Of a DNA stretch of 16,868 nucleotides, positions 1 to 7,337 are shown one piece after another. Numbering within the stretch: the first letter of the stretch is position 1; each line of letters begins with the position of its first letter. Both the position numbers and the translations under genes were made by a program. This DNA comes from Gp6-AA40 sp046732795. Its GTDB lineage: Bacteria > Acidobacteriota > Vicinamibacteria > Vicinamibacterales > UBA2999. Location: positions 1 to 16,868 of the forward strand of contig JBKPNV010000227.1 of NCBI GenBank assembly GCA_046732795.1. Direction: 5' to 3'. The notes under the pieces were generated by a model. The model worked only from the letters and a program-made list of their open reading frames with translations. It searched no databases and was not told where the DNA came from.

Positions 1-1812
1 GGTGAAGGCGCCGCCGGTCATGAACACGACCCGATCGAGCTGCGAGGGAGCGCGTGTGGCGAGTGCATCGGCCAGATCCATCCCGCTCATTCCCTTCATC
101 ATCAGGTCGCAGTAGACGAGGTCGATTCCGTCAGAACCGGATGTGAGCCGTTCGAGTGCGCGCTCAGCCTCCGTTTCAAGCGTGACGCGATAACCCGCAG
201 CCTCGAGTTGGAGGCGCAGCAGGTTTGCCACCGGCGGCTCGTCATCCACAACCATGACGTGGCCGCGAAAGAGCGCGCCGACCGCGACCGTCGACGGCTC
301 GACACCCGCAGGCGCCGGCGGGGCATCACTGTCCCGAGCGATCGGCAGCACCACTCGGAATCGCGCTCCGCCCCCGGGGCGATCGTCCACGGTTACCGTT
401 CCGGACCACGCGTTCACGATGCTTCGGCAGACGAAAAGGCCCAGGCCGGAGCCATCGCCCACCTCCTTCGTCGTTCGGAACGGTTCAAAGATGCGCTCAC
501 GCTCCTCAGGCTGGACGCCGGGACCATTGTCGGCGATCTCGATCACAACGGCATCACCCTCGTCTGCGGCACTGACCAAGACCCGGTTCGTGCTCGCTCG
601 ATCGACCGGCAGCGCCTGCATCGCGTTGACCACGAGGTTGAGGATCACTTGCACGAGCCTCGCCGGATCGCCTCGGACCGGAGACGTCTTCCGAAGATCC
701 ACATGCACCTCGGCGCGCGATTCGAGCTCCTTGCCAATCAGTTTGAGCACGGAGGCGACAGCGGCCTGCACATCGACAAGAGCCGTCCCGACGAAGGGCC
801 CGCTGAACGTGCGCAGCTCCCGCGTGATGCTGGCAATCCGCTCTGTCCCTGCACGCACGGGCTCGAGTGACTCACGCATCACATCCGCCAGGTCGCGCAA
901 CTCACGGCGCGCTGGGTCGGCGAGCCCTTGTGTCACCCACTCCAGTTGATTCAGCGACTCCCCCAGAAAGTCCAGGTGACCAAGGATGTATGTCAGAGGG
1001 TTGTTGATCTCGTGGGCGACGCTGGCTGCGAGGGTACCCAGCGCAATGACGCGGTCGCTCTGGATGGCATGCGCCTGAAACTTTCGCAGGGCCGTGACGT
1101 CGTTGGACAAGCCCGCCACGCCCGTCACCCGTCCAGAGACATCGGTCAGCGGGTTCACCCAGGTCTCGTACACCGCTTCGCCCACCTGCACGGTGTACCA
1201 GAACGACTCGCCCGCCAGAGCTCGCCGAAGGAAACCAGGAATGGATGGATGATCCTTGTAGAGATCGAAGAGGTTCTGCCCAACGAGCTCACCGGACTTC
1301 ACACCCAGAGAGGCCAGACCTGCGCCCTCGGAAAGGGTGACGACACCCATGGCATCCGCCGCCCAAATCGCAATGGGCGCGTGGTTGACGGCGAACGCCA
1401 GGCGCGACTCAGTCTGCCTGCGCTCCGCCTCGGCTGTCATCTCCGCGGTGGCGTCGATAAAGGCAATGAGGACGTGTGTGAGCTCTCCGTCGTTGGTTGA
1501 CAACGGGTATGCGAAGGCGCGGACGTTCACCTTGCGGCCGTCGGCGCGATGAATCACCGGGTCATCGACGGTCACTGCCCGGCCGGTCATGACGACCTGC
1601 GAGAACGGAAGGCGGTCGACTGGATAGGGACGACCCTCGCGGTCGAAGATGCCGTAGGTGGCGGGTGCCTCATGGATGCTGGACGCCTCTACAGCGTTCA
1701 TGCCAACGATGTTCCGGAACTCAGGATTGGCGTAGACGACCTGCCCGTTCGGTACCTGGCCAACCCAGACGCCAACCGGAAGCGCTTCAAGAATCCAACG
1801 AAGATCGAGCAT
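1..1812 (-). CDS. PAS-PAS hybrid sensor histidine kinase with receiver domain (3' end beyond window)
   Basis: Reading the minus strand from ATG at 1812 gives 604 codons with no stop up to the window edge, so the C-terminus is missing. Domains in order: PAS 1 about residues 5-120; PAS 2 about 135-245; HisKA dimerisation helix with the H-box SVAHEINNPLTY (phospho-acceptor His267); HATPase_c with N-box NLVVNAMQA (392-400), G1 DNGPG (428-432) and G2 GSGLGL (454-459); then a receiver domain from about 517 with the acidic pair Asp523/Asp524, phospho-acceptor Asp569 in DLMMKGMSGMDL and the conserved Thr599. No membrane segment is seen, so it is probably a cytoplasmic sensor whose PAS domains detect an unidentified ligand or redox state. 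The His-to-Asp relay follows from the family. The ATG was chosen because PAS 1 begins at once after it; no clear Shine-Dalgarno precedes it, and an in-frame GTG at 1830 is an alternative. No partner regulator is visible. Confidence 0.93.
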   Translation of the reverse strand, partial: MLDLRWILEALPVGVWVGQVPNGQVVYANPEFRNIVGMNAVEASSIHEAPATYGIFDREGRPYPVDRLPFSQVVMTGRAVTVDDPVIHRADGRKVNVRAFAYPLSTNDGELTHVLIAFIDATAEMTAEAERRQTESRLAFAVNHAPIAIWAADAMGVVTLSEGAGLASLGVKSGELVGQNLFDLYKDHPSIPGFLRRALAGESFWYTVQVGEAVYETWVNPLTDVSGRVTGVAGLSNDVTALRKFQAHAIQSDRVIALGTLAASVAHEINNPLTYILGHLDFLGESLNQLEWVTQGLADPARRELRDLADVMRESLEPVRAGTERIASITRELRTFSGPFVGTALVDVQAAVASVLKLIGKELESRAEVHVDLRKTSPVRGDPARLVQVILNLVVNAMQALPVDRASTNRVLVSAADEGDAVVIEIADNGPGVQPEERERIFEPFRTTKEVGDGSGLGLFVCRSIVNAWSGTVTVDDRPGGGARFRVVLPIARDSDAPPAPAGVEPSTVAVGALFRGHVMVVDDEPPVANLLRLQLEAAGYRVTLETEAERALERLTSGSDGIDLVYCDLMMKGMSGMDLADALATRAPSQLDRVVFMTGGAFT

Positions 1813-2223
1813 GGGTGTGGAGTGGGCCACGGGACAGTTTGTACTCGACGTTGGCGATTTCGACAACACCACGGCGCCCCGCGTGGATGGTCCCGTGACG
1901 ATCGCATGCGAGCGAAGTTGGCGCGACCGACACGCTTTCGCTCTGCTTCTCCTGCTGTGAGCGTCGACCGCTTAGTTGGCCTGTTAGTCGTGCACGACCT
2001 GAGACATGGAAATCCCTGTAGCTGGAGATCATAGCCGTGGCGCGCAGCGGTTCTGCCGATCTCAGCATTCGACAACAGGTGATGACGCAACGCATCGACG
2101 AGCTGATCGAGAAACGGGGGAACCCGAATTTGAGTTCCGCTGGCGTCGGAGGCGGAAGCAACTGCGAATGATTTGGTTGGGGGGCGAAGCCTGCGCCCTC
2201 GAAAACCTGACTGCTGATGCCGC
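1813..2223. other. Intergenic, no recognisable gene
   Basis: About 410 bases lie between the kinase start and the first transposase relic. Open frames here are short or lie antisense and match no family I recognise. The kinase promoter should be here on the minus strand, but no convincing -10/-35 pair stands out. The stretch at 1852-1870 loosely resembles the left terminal repeat seen at 3893-3912 and might be the decayed left end of the IS whose right end lies at 2511-2525; this is weak. Confidence 0.4.
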
Positions 2224-2400
2224 GGTCCTGAGCGCCGCCGGACTGCAGCGCATCGCGAACGCCTACGTCGCGTACTACATGCGCTCGCGGACGCGTCTGA
2301 GCCTCGAGAAGGATCCACTCCGCGGCCGCCGACGGCCGGGCGCGTCGTCGCGATCCCGGAAACAGTGGGCTGCACTATCGCGACAACCGCGCGGCCGCAA
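2224..2400 (+). pseudogene. IS transposase (integrase core, DDE) C-terminal remnant
   Basis: One frame reads AGLQRIANAYVAYYMRSRTR then LSLEKD, the typical C-terminal stretch of rve-type transposases of the IS481-like group. After the EKD codons near 2310 the match continues in another frame (GRVVAIPE) and then in a third (SGLHYRDNRAAA), equivalent to the usual GRVVAIP..GGLHHRY..RAA ending. At least two small indels therefore break it. The N-terminal half and the first two catalytic acidic residues are absent. It belongs to the same family as the relic at 3919-4589, and an IS-end-like 15-mer follows it at 2511-2525. It cannot encode a working enzyme. Confidence 0.8.
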
Positions 2401-2510
2401 AGTCGCGACGACGGTCTCGCATTCCGCACGTCTCTACCGGAAATAGAGGCGAAGTTGCGCGAGCTGGAGCGTTTTCTCCTGAACTCATCATCCGCGAAGT
2501 CGGACCGAGT

Positions 2511-2525
2511 TTTTCGGTAGGCACA
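2511..2525. repeat. Degenerate right terminal inverted repeat of an IS
   Basis: TTTTCGGTAGGCACA matches 13 of 15 bases of the right IS end at 4758-4772 (TTTTCGATAGCCACA). It lies about 110 bp after the transposase C-terminal remnant, comparable to the roughly 170 bp in the better preserved element, so it is probably the right end of that decayed copy. No clear left end was found. Confidence 0.6.
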
Positions 2526-2603
2526 CCGCCCGACGCAGCGTTCATCGCTATTCCGAAGTAGACTGACGTCCGCGCGAATCGTTCACCGTGTAACATGGCG
2601 CGT

Positions 2604-2639
2604 GTGCACCAGGCGTTGGCCGTGCACCAGGCGTTGGCC
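2604..2639. repeat. Perfect 18-bp tandem duplication
   Basis: The unit GTGCACCAGGCGTTGGCC occurs twice back to back (2604-2621 and 2622-2639). It sits 65-100 bp upstream of the cell-wall hydrolase start, in its leader. It looks like a recent slippage duplication; GTGCAC is itself a 6-bp palindrome, so two GTGCAC sites are created. Confidence 0.9.
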
Positions 2640-2703
2640 GCCAGCGATTCTACGCTGGGGCGAAGCTATCAGTGCGCGTTTGAATTGTTTGCGAGATCGA
2701 CTG

Positions 2704-3342
2704 ATGCGCCGGATATGGGTTGCAGCCTACGTTGCGATCGTGTGTCTCGTTGGCTGCCAACCGGCCGAGGTCGACGATTCGCAGCAGCCCTCAGCCACCG
2801 GCCCGGCAGCCACCGAGAAGAAGGCCGAGGCGCTGGAACAGAACGCTGCGGCCGCCGGCAACAAGGCGCCTCCCTCTCCGTCCGAGATGATCAACAAGCC
2901 TGAAGCGCAGGCGGTCGATCCGGCCGGCGGGGAGCCGTTGGACGATGCGATCACCTGTCTTGCGCGCACCATCTATTGGGAGGCCAGGGGCGAGGCGATT
3001 GTCGACATGGAAGCAATCGCGAATGTCGTCATGAACCGGCTGGGCCATGAGGGCTTTCCAAACACCATTTGTAACGTTGTGAGGCAAGGCCACGAACAGG
3101 GTTCCTGCCAGTTCTCGTGGTGGTGTGACGGCCGTTCCGATAAAGCGAAGGAGAATGAGTCTTACGCGACCGCCAAGGAGATCGCGCGAAAGGCGCTCAA
3201 CCTTCAACTAACGGATCGAACGGGCGGCGCGCTGTATTTCCATCAACGGAATGCGACGCCACGTTGGGCCGCGGAATACACCAAGACGGTCGAGATCGGT
3301 GAGTTCGTCTTCTACAAGCCTCGCGGGGGCGAGGCGCGATAG
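2704..3342 (+). CDS. SleB-type cell-wall hydrolase, predicted lipoprotein
   Basis: A 212-residue protein. ATG 2704 was chosen over an upstream in-frame GTG at 2602 because it begins a lipoprotein signal: MRRIWVAAYVAIV followed by the lipobox LVGC with Cys18. Residues 20-75 are a Pro/Ala/Glu-rich, low-complexity linker. Residues 81-205 match the Hydrolase_2/SleB family: ARTIYWEARGE (Glu93 is the likely catalytic acid), ANVVMNR, FPNTICNVV, and CQFSWWCDGRSD (135-146). Family members cleave peptidoglycan; in spore formers SleB is a germination lytic enzyme, while in non-sporulating bacteria such proteins serve in wall remodelling. The domain has Cys85, 123, 135 and 141, which could form disulfides outside the cytoplasm. 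It stands alone between IS relics, and its leader carries the 18-bp duplication. The Shine-Dalgarno is weak. The family is certain; the physiological role is not. Confidence 0.9.
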   Translation: MRRIWVAAYVAIVCLVGCQPAEVDDSQQPSATGPAATEKKAEALEQNAAAAGNKAPPSPSEMINKPEAQAVDPAGGEPLDDAITCLARTIYWEARGEAIVDMEAIANVVMNRLGHEGFPNTICNVVRQGHEQGSCQFSWWCDGRSDKAKENESYATAKEIARKALNLQLTDRTGGALYFHQRNATPRWAAEYTKTVEIGEFVFYKPRGGEAR

Positions 3343-3544
3343 TCAAGCGCTTCAGGCATCGTCACTTGAGGCCGCTGCGGCACAGTAGTCGGATGCCTGA
3401 CGACGTCGCCTGTTATCCACGCTATCACTTTCCGCCGGCCACGTAGTCCGCAATTGACCCGACCGGTACGGAGTGTTGATAGCCACAGGTAGATTTCCCC
3501 GAAGGCGTGAACGGGCACACCACCCCTGGGTGGACGTCTGTTCG

Positions 3545-3757
3545 CTATTCCCTGTCACCACCACGCAGCCGCCCACTAAAGAGGCCCAGACTGGGCGACG
3601 GCACGGAGTCTGTCATCGCCCACTCCTTCTCACAAGCGTCGCACACGTATGTGATCGTCTTTTCGTAGTTCACTATAGTCACGGCACGAACAGTCCCGTG
3701 GCCACTGGAGCAAGAAGGACACAACGGCTTGAATTCAGAGCTGGATTGAGAGTCCAC
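3545..3757 (-). CDS. Small zinc-ribbon protein, function unknown
   Basis: A 70-residue frame starting at GTG 3757, with GGAG placed 7 nt upstream on the minus strand (ccGGAGtgctgccGTG), which supports translation. It has two CxxC knuckles, CPSC (Cys13, Cys16) and CDAC (Cys39, Cys42), separated by a beta-like stretch GTVRAVTIVNYEKTITYV, the normal geometry of a zinc ribbon. The C-terminal 20 residues are polar and probably disordered. No helix-turn-helix or enzymatic motif is visible, and I do not recognise a named family. It lies between the cell-wall hydrolase and an IS remnant with no operon partner. The four-Cys pattern and the ribosome site make it more than a chance frame, but expression is unproven. 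Confidence 0.55.
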   Translation of the reverse strand: MDSQSSSEFKPLCPSCSSGHGTVRAVTIVNYEKTITYVCDACEKEWAMTDSVPSPSLGLFSGRLRGGDRE

Positions 3758-3892
3758 GGCAGCACTCCGGATGAAATATCGCTCGGAGGCTGCGTGTCAT
3801 CTCGCAAGCCGGATTCGGCCAGCAGTCAGGAAGCGAGTACCGACTCTATACCCGCCTCAGTGCCGCGACTGTTCACTAGGAGATAGGGAGCC

Positions 3893-3907
3893 TGTGGCTA
3901 TCGAAAA
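3893..3907. repeat. Left terminal inverted repeat of IS remnant
   Basis: TGTGGCTATCGAAAA is an exact reverse complement of 4758-4772. Weak similarity continues inward (CCGA on both sides with a 1-bp offset). Confidence 0.85.
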
Positions 3908-3918
3908 CACCGAACGCT

Positions 3919-4589
3919 TTGCGTCGATTGAGGTTATGCACGTCTCCGATAGCCTCGTTCGTGGCGTCCGTCGTCTTCTCGCTGCTCCGCTCGCTTCGGT
4001 TCATGATCGGATCGCGGGTTTCGCTACACCTGGAAATCATCGCACTCCGACACCAGGTGGCCGTCGTGAATCGATCGCGCCGCCCGCGTCTCCGCCGGAC
4101 GCCCGTCGATCGGATGCTGTGGACGTGGCTCTCCCGCTCATGGCGCGGCTGGCGCTCGGCAATCCCCATTGTCACGCCGGAAACCGTCATCGCGTGGCAC
4201 CGCGCAGGCTTTCGCCTGTCTGGACTTGGAAGAGCCGGCATCGCACCGTCCCGTGGCATCTTGTCACCACAACGCACGCTGATTGACCGCCGGAGCGGTC
4301 AGGCCCACCTTCATCAGCTGAACACGCCAGTACGTGTCCGCAACCGAACGCGTACTGCGAACGATTCACTGGGACGGCCACGCGCGAGTGCCTCGATTGG
4401 ACGATTCCGCTCAATGAGCGGCATCTCCGGCGCGTCTGGCGGAACGGATTACATGCGATCGCGAACCCATCTCGAGCTCGCCAAGGACACCCCGAACCCA
4501 CGGCCGGTCACGCGGCCTTCGGCTCGACCGGTTGTCGCCATTTCAGAAGTCAGTAGACTGCATCACCGCTACGACGGCGTCGCGGCTGA
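3919..4589 (+). pseudogene. IS transposase pseudogene, core deleted and frameshifted
   Basis: The N-terminal part reads SLHLEIIALRHQVAVVNRSR, then RRTPVDRMLWTWLSRSWRGW and TPETVIAWHRAGFRL, characteristic of this integrase-core transposase family. Near 4213 one T appears lost: the expected continuation FWTWKSRHR is found in another frame. The central region carrying the first catalytic Asp residues is missing (junction about 4260-4321). The text resumes as NAYCERFTGTATRECLDW in one frame, then YMRSRTHLELAKD and LHHRYDGVAA in another, and the ancestral stop is probably the TGA at 4587. At least three lesions make it non-functional. The CERF..RECLDW piece also resembles the fragment at 14865-15080, so a mosaic origin is possible. 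Confidence 0.85.
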
Positions 4590-4757
4590 ACCGCCGTCGG
4601 CCTCGGCTCCCTACAGACTCCTGCATCACTTGCGGGTGTGGTCAACACCATCACTTTCGCAACGAACTTTTACCGCGAGCGTCGCATTTACGCGGCCGAC
4701 GCTGTGACCTGTCAGAAGGGCCGACGCGACGCCTCGCGATTCTGCGGTCCTGTCGGC

Positions 4758-4772
4758 TTTTCGATAGCCACA
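4758..4772. repeat. Right terminal inverted repeat of IS remnant
   Basis: TTTTCGATAGCCACA is an exact partner of 3893-3907. Just outside it, 4766-4772 (AGCCACA) can also pair with TGTGGCT at 4784-4790, which may be a remnant of an adjacent end. Confidence 0.85.
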
Positions 4773-5312
4773 GACAATTCCGTTGTGGCTGCAAACCAGC
4801 TGCGCTGTCGTCGGACGCAGAGATAGACATCACCGGAAATTGGGCCGGTGCTAGGGAAACGACCGCTAGGGAGGGTCGGCCTGCCAGTCGTCAGCCGCAT
4901 GATGTATGCGCCGACGACGGTACCCGACGGTGCCATTCAAACAAGCCTGGGTATCAGCCGGCCTGGATTCCCACAGCAACGGACGCGTGAGCGGACAGGC
5001 GTTGCTTGATTGGACCTCGCCGCCGTGGGCCTTTCAAGTCGTCGTCGCGGAAGTTGGACACAATTTCACGCCCTTGCTCGCTGGTGTCCTGCCACTTCCG
5101 GTTGGAGCGACTGGCCCTGAAGATGCATTTCCTGAAGACGAGGATCACACTCATGAGGGTAACGGCGCTTTCGAACCCAACCGAGTGTCACCTCGGGAGA
5201 CCACATTGCGGAGGGACAAAGCGCGCACGAGAAACCGACATCGTGCGGCCGGACGTAATGAGGTGTACCCTGAACATTGGGTGACGAACATCAGGGCGAG
5301 GTCCAACGCAAT
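4773..5312. other. 540-base region upstream of the prkA operon, no gene recognised
   Basis: Open frames exist on both strands around 4950-5290, but none resembles a known family and they overlap antisense, so I do not call a gene. The region must hold the promoter of the prkA operon, yet no convincing sigma-70-like pair is visible; a stress sigma factor promoter would be hard to recognise by eye. A loose dyad (ACACTC at 5147-5152 with GAGTGT at 5183-5188, and GGGT/ACCC nested inside) is the only structure noted. Confidence 0.4.
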
Positions 5313-7268
5313 ATGCCCCATCCAGGCTCGGATGCTGAAAAGCTTCGCGACTCGTTAACAGCGTTCACCAAAGAACACCGTGCCAAGCACTGGCAAGGGT
5401 CGTTTGCGGATTACCTGGAACAAATTGTTCCCGGAGTCGCCCAACTGCAGACGCGCAGCAGTCACCAGTACATGTGGGACATGCTGCGCTGGTACGAAAA
5501 AAGGCAGCGCCAACCCGGAAATGTCGACGATGCCGGGCGAAACACGCCCCGCGAGTTGTTCCTCAGAGAGCTGTTTGGCATCGACGAGTCGCTCGACCGG
5601 GTGATCGATTATTTCAAGGCCGCGAGCGCGGGCTCCGACGTCAGCCGCCGGCTGCTGCTGCTGCTCGGTCCTCCTTCCGGCGGTAAGTCGACGCTCGTCA
5701 TCCTTCTAAAACGGGGGCTGGAGGAGTACAGCCATACGGACGAGGGTGCCGTCTACGGCTTGCAGGGCTCGCCTATCCGCGAAAACCCGCTGGTACTCGT
5801 GCCCGCCAGTCTGCGTGCCCAATTCAGAGACACCTACGGCGTGGAGATCGTCGGCGAGCTGAGCCCGCTGTCGCGCGTGCGTCTGGAACAGGAATTCGAG
5901 GGGGACTTCATGAAGGTCCCCGTCGAGCGGGTGTTCCTCTCAGAGGCCACTCGCACTGGCGTGGGCACGTACGCGCCGCACGATCCGACCACGGCTGATA
6001 TCGCTGACCTTGTGGGGTCGGTCGATCTGTCCAAGGTGGCTCAGATTGGCGACGAAGGTGACCCCCGTGCCTGGTCGTGGTCGGGCGCGGTCTACGCCGC
6101 TAGCCGCGGCCTGCTAGAGATGATTGAAATCCTCAAGGTCAAGCGGGAGTTTCTCTACCTCCTTCTCACGTTGACCCAGGAAAAAAACGTCAAGGTTTCG
6201 CGTTTCCCGCTGATTCATCTGGATGAGACGATCGTCGCGCACACGAATCTGGCGGAGTTCAATCGGTTCGTCCAGGAGAAGGAGAACGAGGCCCTTCTGG
6301 ATCGCATGGTCATTATCAAGATCCCCTATTCCCTCAGCTATCACGACGAGGCACGCATCTACCAGAAGCTGGTCACCAGCGCCCCGGCGTTTCAGGACAT
6401 CCATATGGACCCGCATGTGCTCAAGCTGGCGGCGGTGTTCGCGATCCTCACACGCTTGCAGAAGTCGGAGCGCGAGGGGCTGGACCTCAGTAAGAAGCTG
6501 CAGCTGTACGCCCGCGAGGCGGTGGAGGGTGTGTCTGAGACCGAGGTGGCGCGGATTCGATCCGAGACACCTGACGAGGGTATGGGGGGCGTCAGCCCGC
6601 GCTTCGTCATCAACGCGATCTCCCACGCCATCATACGCAGCGACAAACGCAGCCTGACCAGCATGGAGATGTTGATCGCGCTCAAGGATTCTATCGAGAG
6701 CGACGCGCGCATGGACGCCAAGCAGAAGAAGGCGTGGGTGGACTTCCTGGTGCTGGCACGTAAGGACTTCTACAACCGCTGGGTCAAAGAGGATGTACAC
6801 CGCGCGCTGTTCGCTTCCTTTGAAACGGAGGCGCAGCAGTTGCTCGAGAAATACCTCGACGAAGTCGAGGCGTCGCTCGATCATCGAGAGCTGAGCGACC
6901 CCATTACTCGTGAGTCACGGGCCCCCGACGAGCGCTTCCTCCGATCAGTGGAGGACAAGATCAAGATCTCTGACTCGGGGAAACTCTCGTTCCGGCAGGA
7001 AGTCGTGCGCAAGGCCATGGTGGCCTATAAGTCTGGCGAGAAGTTCACACTGGACAGCCATGCCAGGCTGCACGCGGCCATCGAGCAGTACCTCTTCGCG
7101 GAACGGCGTGACGTCCTCCGGCTGGTGACTTCAAGTGCGCGTCCTGACGAGGAGGCGCGTCAGAAGATCTCCACAGTCCAGGAGCGACTTATGCGGGAAT
7201 ACGGTTACGACGACCATAGCGCCAAAGAGGCGCTGAACTATGTGACAACACTGCTGTCACAGGAGTGA
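5313..7268 (+). CDS. prkA: PrkA family AAA+ serine protein kinase
   Basis: A 651-residue protein, close to the family's usual 630-680, similar along its whole length to the Bacillus-type PrkA (E. coli YeaG is the enterobacterial relative). Walker A GPPSGGKST is at 119-127 (Lys125). The region VERVFLSEATRTGVGTYAPHD (204-224), FPLIHLDETIVAHTN (298-312) and the signature DEGMGGVSPRFVINAIS (421-437) are all present. The C-terminal kinase-like domain runs from about 440 to the end, with a terminal EYGYDDHSAKEALNYV segment. The protein is cytoplasmic. PrkA is described as a serine kinase, and AAA+-linked proteolysis has also been proposed. ATG 5313 fits the N-terminal length of homologues; TTG 5277 in frame is an alternative, and GAGG-like sequences precede both by about 11 nt. 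It is first in an operon with the DUF444 and spoVR genes. No lesions are seen. Confidence 0.96.
   Translation: MPHPGSDAEKLRDSLTAFTKEHRAKHWQGSFADYLEQIVPGVAQLQTRSSHQYMWDMLRWYEKRQRQPGNVDDAGRNTPRELFLRELFGIDESLDRVIDYFKAASAGSDVSRRLLLLLGPPSGGKSTLVILLKRGLEEYSHTDEGAVYGLQGSPIRENPLVLVPASLRAQFRDTYGVEIVGELSPLSRVRLEQEFEGDFMKVPVERVFLSEATRTGVGTYAPHDPTTADIADLVGSVDLSKVAQIGDEGDPRAWSWSGAVYAASRGLLEMIEILKVKREFLYLLLTLTQEKNVKVSRFPLIHLDETIVAHTNLAEFNRFVQEKENEALLDRMVIIKIPYSLSYHDEARIYQKLVTSAPAFQDIHMDPHVLKLAAVFAILTRLQKSEREGLDLSKKLQLYAREAVEGVSETEVARIRSETPDEGMGGVSPRFVINAISHAIIRSDKRSLTSMEMLIALKDSIESDARMDAKQKKAWVDFLVLARKDFYNRWVKEDVHRALFASFETEAQQLLEKYLDEVEASLDHRELSDPITRESRAPDERFLRSVEDKIKISDSGKLSFRQEVVRKAMVAYKSGEKFTLDSHARLHAAIEQYLFAERRDVLRLVTSSARPDEEARQKISTVQERLMREYGYDDHSAKEALNYVTTLLSQE
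7241..7261. promoter_or_regulatory. 21-nt dyad at the 3' end of prkA
   Basis: TGTGACA (7241-7247) and TGTCACA (7255-7261) are perfect inverted 7-mers with a 7-nt loop, overlapping the last codons of prkA just before its stop. The half-sites resemble a CRP/FNR-type operator, but the 11-base spacing between TGTGA and TCACA is wrong for a standard CRP site (6), so an RNA hairpin is the simpler reading. Confidence 0.45.
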
Positions 7269-7269
7269 G

Positions 7270-7301
7270 CCTCGCGTACTGCCGCTGGAGTCGACGCGAG
7301 G
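7270..7301 (+). promoter_or_regulatory. Intercistronic hairpin between prkA and the DUF444 gene
   Basis: CCTCGCGT (7270-7277) pairs perfectly with ACGCGAGG (7294-7301) around a 16-nt loop, starting two bases after the prkA stop codon. No T-run follows. It may act as a processing or stability element, or as a partial terminator that lowers expression of the downstream genes relative to prkA. It is the second dyad within 60 bases. Confidence 0.5.
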
Positions 7302-7337
7302 TACGATCGGATGGTTCGAAAACCGGGGTGACGGTCC

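Larger units (their letters stand above)
3893..4772 (+). mobile_element. Internally deleted IS remnant (IS481-like) with 15-bp terminal inverted repeats
   Basis: An 880-bp segment bounded by perfect inverted repeats, TGTGGCTATCGAAAA at 3893-3907 and TTTTCGATAGCCACA at 4758-4772, enclosing a broken rve-type transposase. It is shorter than the full-length element should be because most of the catalytic core is missing between about 4260 and 4321. The flanks (GGGAGCC on the left, GACAATT on the right) show no target-site duplication, so either the insertion is old or one flank was rearranged. It cannot move by itself but might be mobilised in trans by a full-length relative. Confidence 0.82.

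Noticed and set aside
208..1500. Long plus-strand frames opposite the kinase
   Set aside because: They are antisense to the PAS/HisKA/HATPase/receiver coding sequence, which has all its catalytic motifs.
2037..2171. 44-codon frame with MTQRIDELIEKRGNPNL
   Set aside because: Codon use looks reasonable but it is short, without a ribosome site or known relatives, and sits in decayed IS DNA.
1698..2429. 243-codon minus-strand frame across the kinase start and the IS relic
   Set aside because: It overlaps the start of the well-supported kinase in another frame, is Arg/Ser-rich and matches nothing.
4906..5358. 150-codon plus-strand frame leading into prkA, with overlapping frames on the other strand
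   Set aside because: Atypical composition, no family match and overlap with the prkA start; treated as non-coding leader.
6114..6884. 256-codon open frame on the minus strand
   Set aside because: It lies wholly antisense to prkA, whose family match is unambiguous; it is a by-product of GC-rich codon use.
7241..7261. CRP-type operator
   Set aside because: The TGTGA and TCACA half-sites are 11 bases apart instead of 6 and lie inside the end of prkA; a hairpin is more likely.
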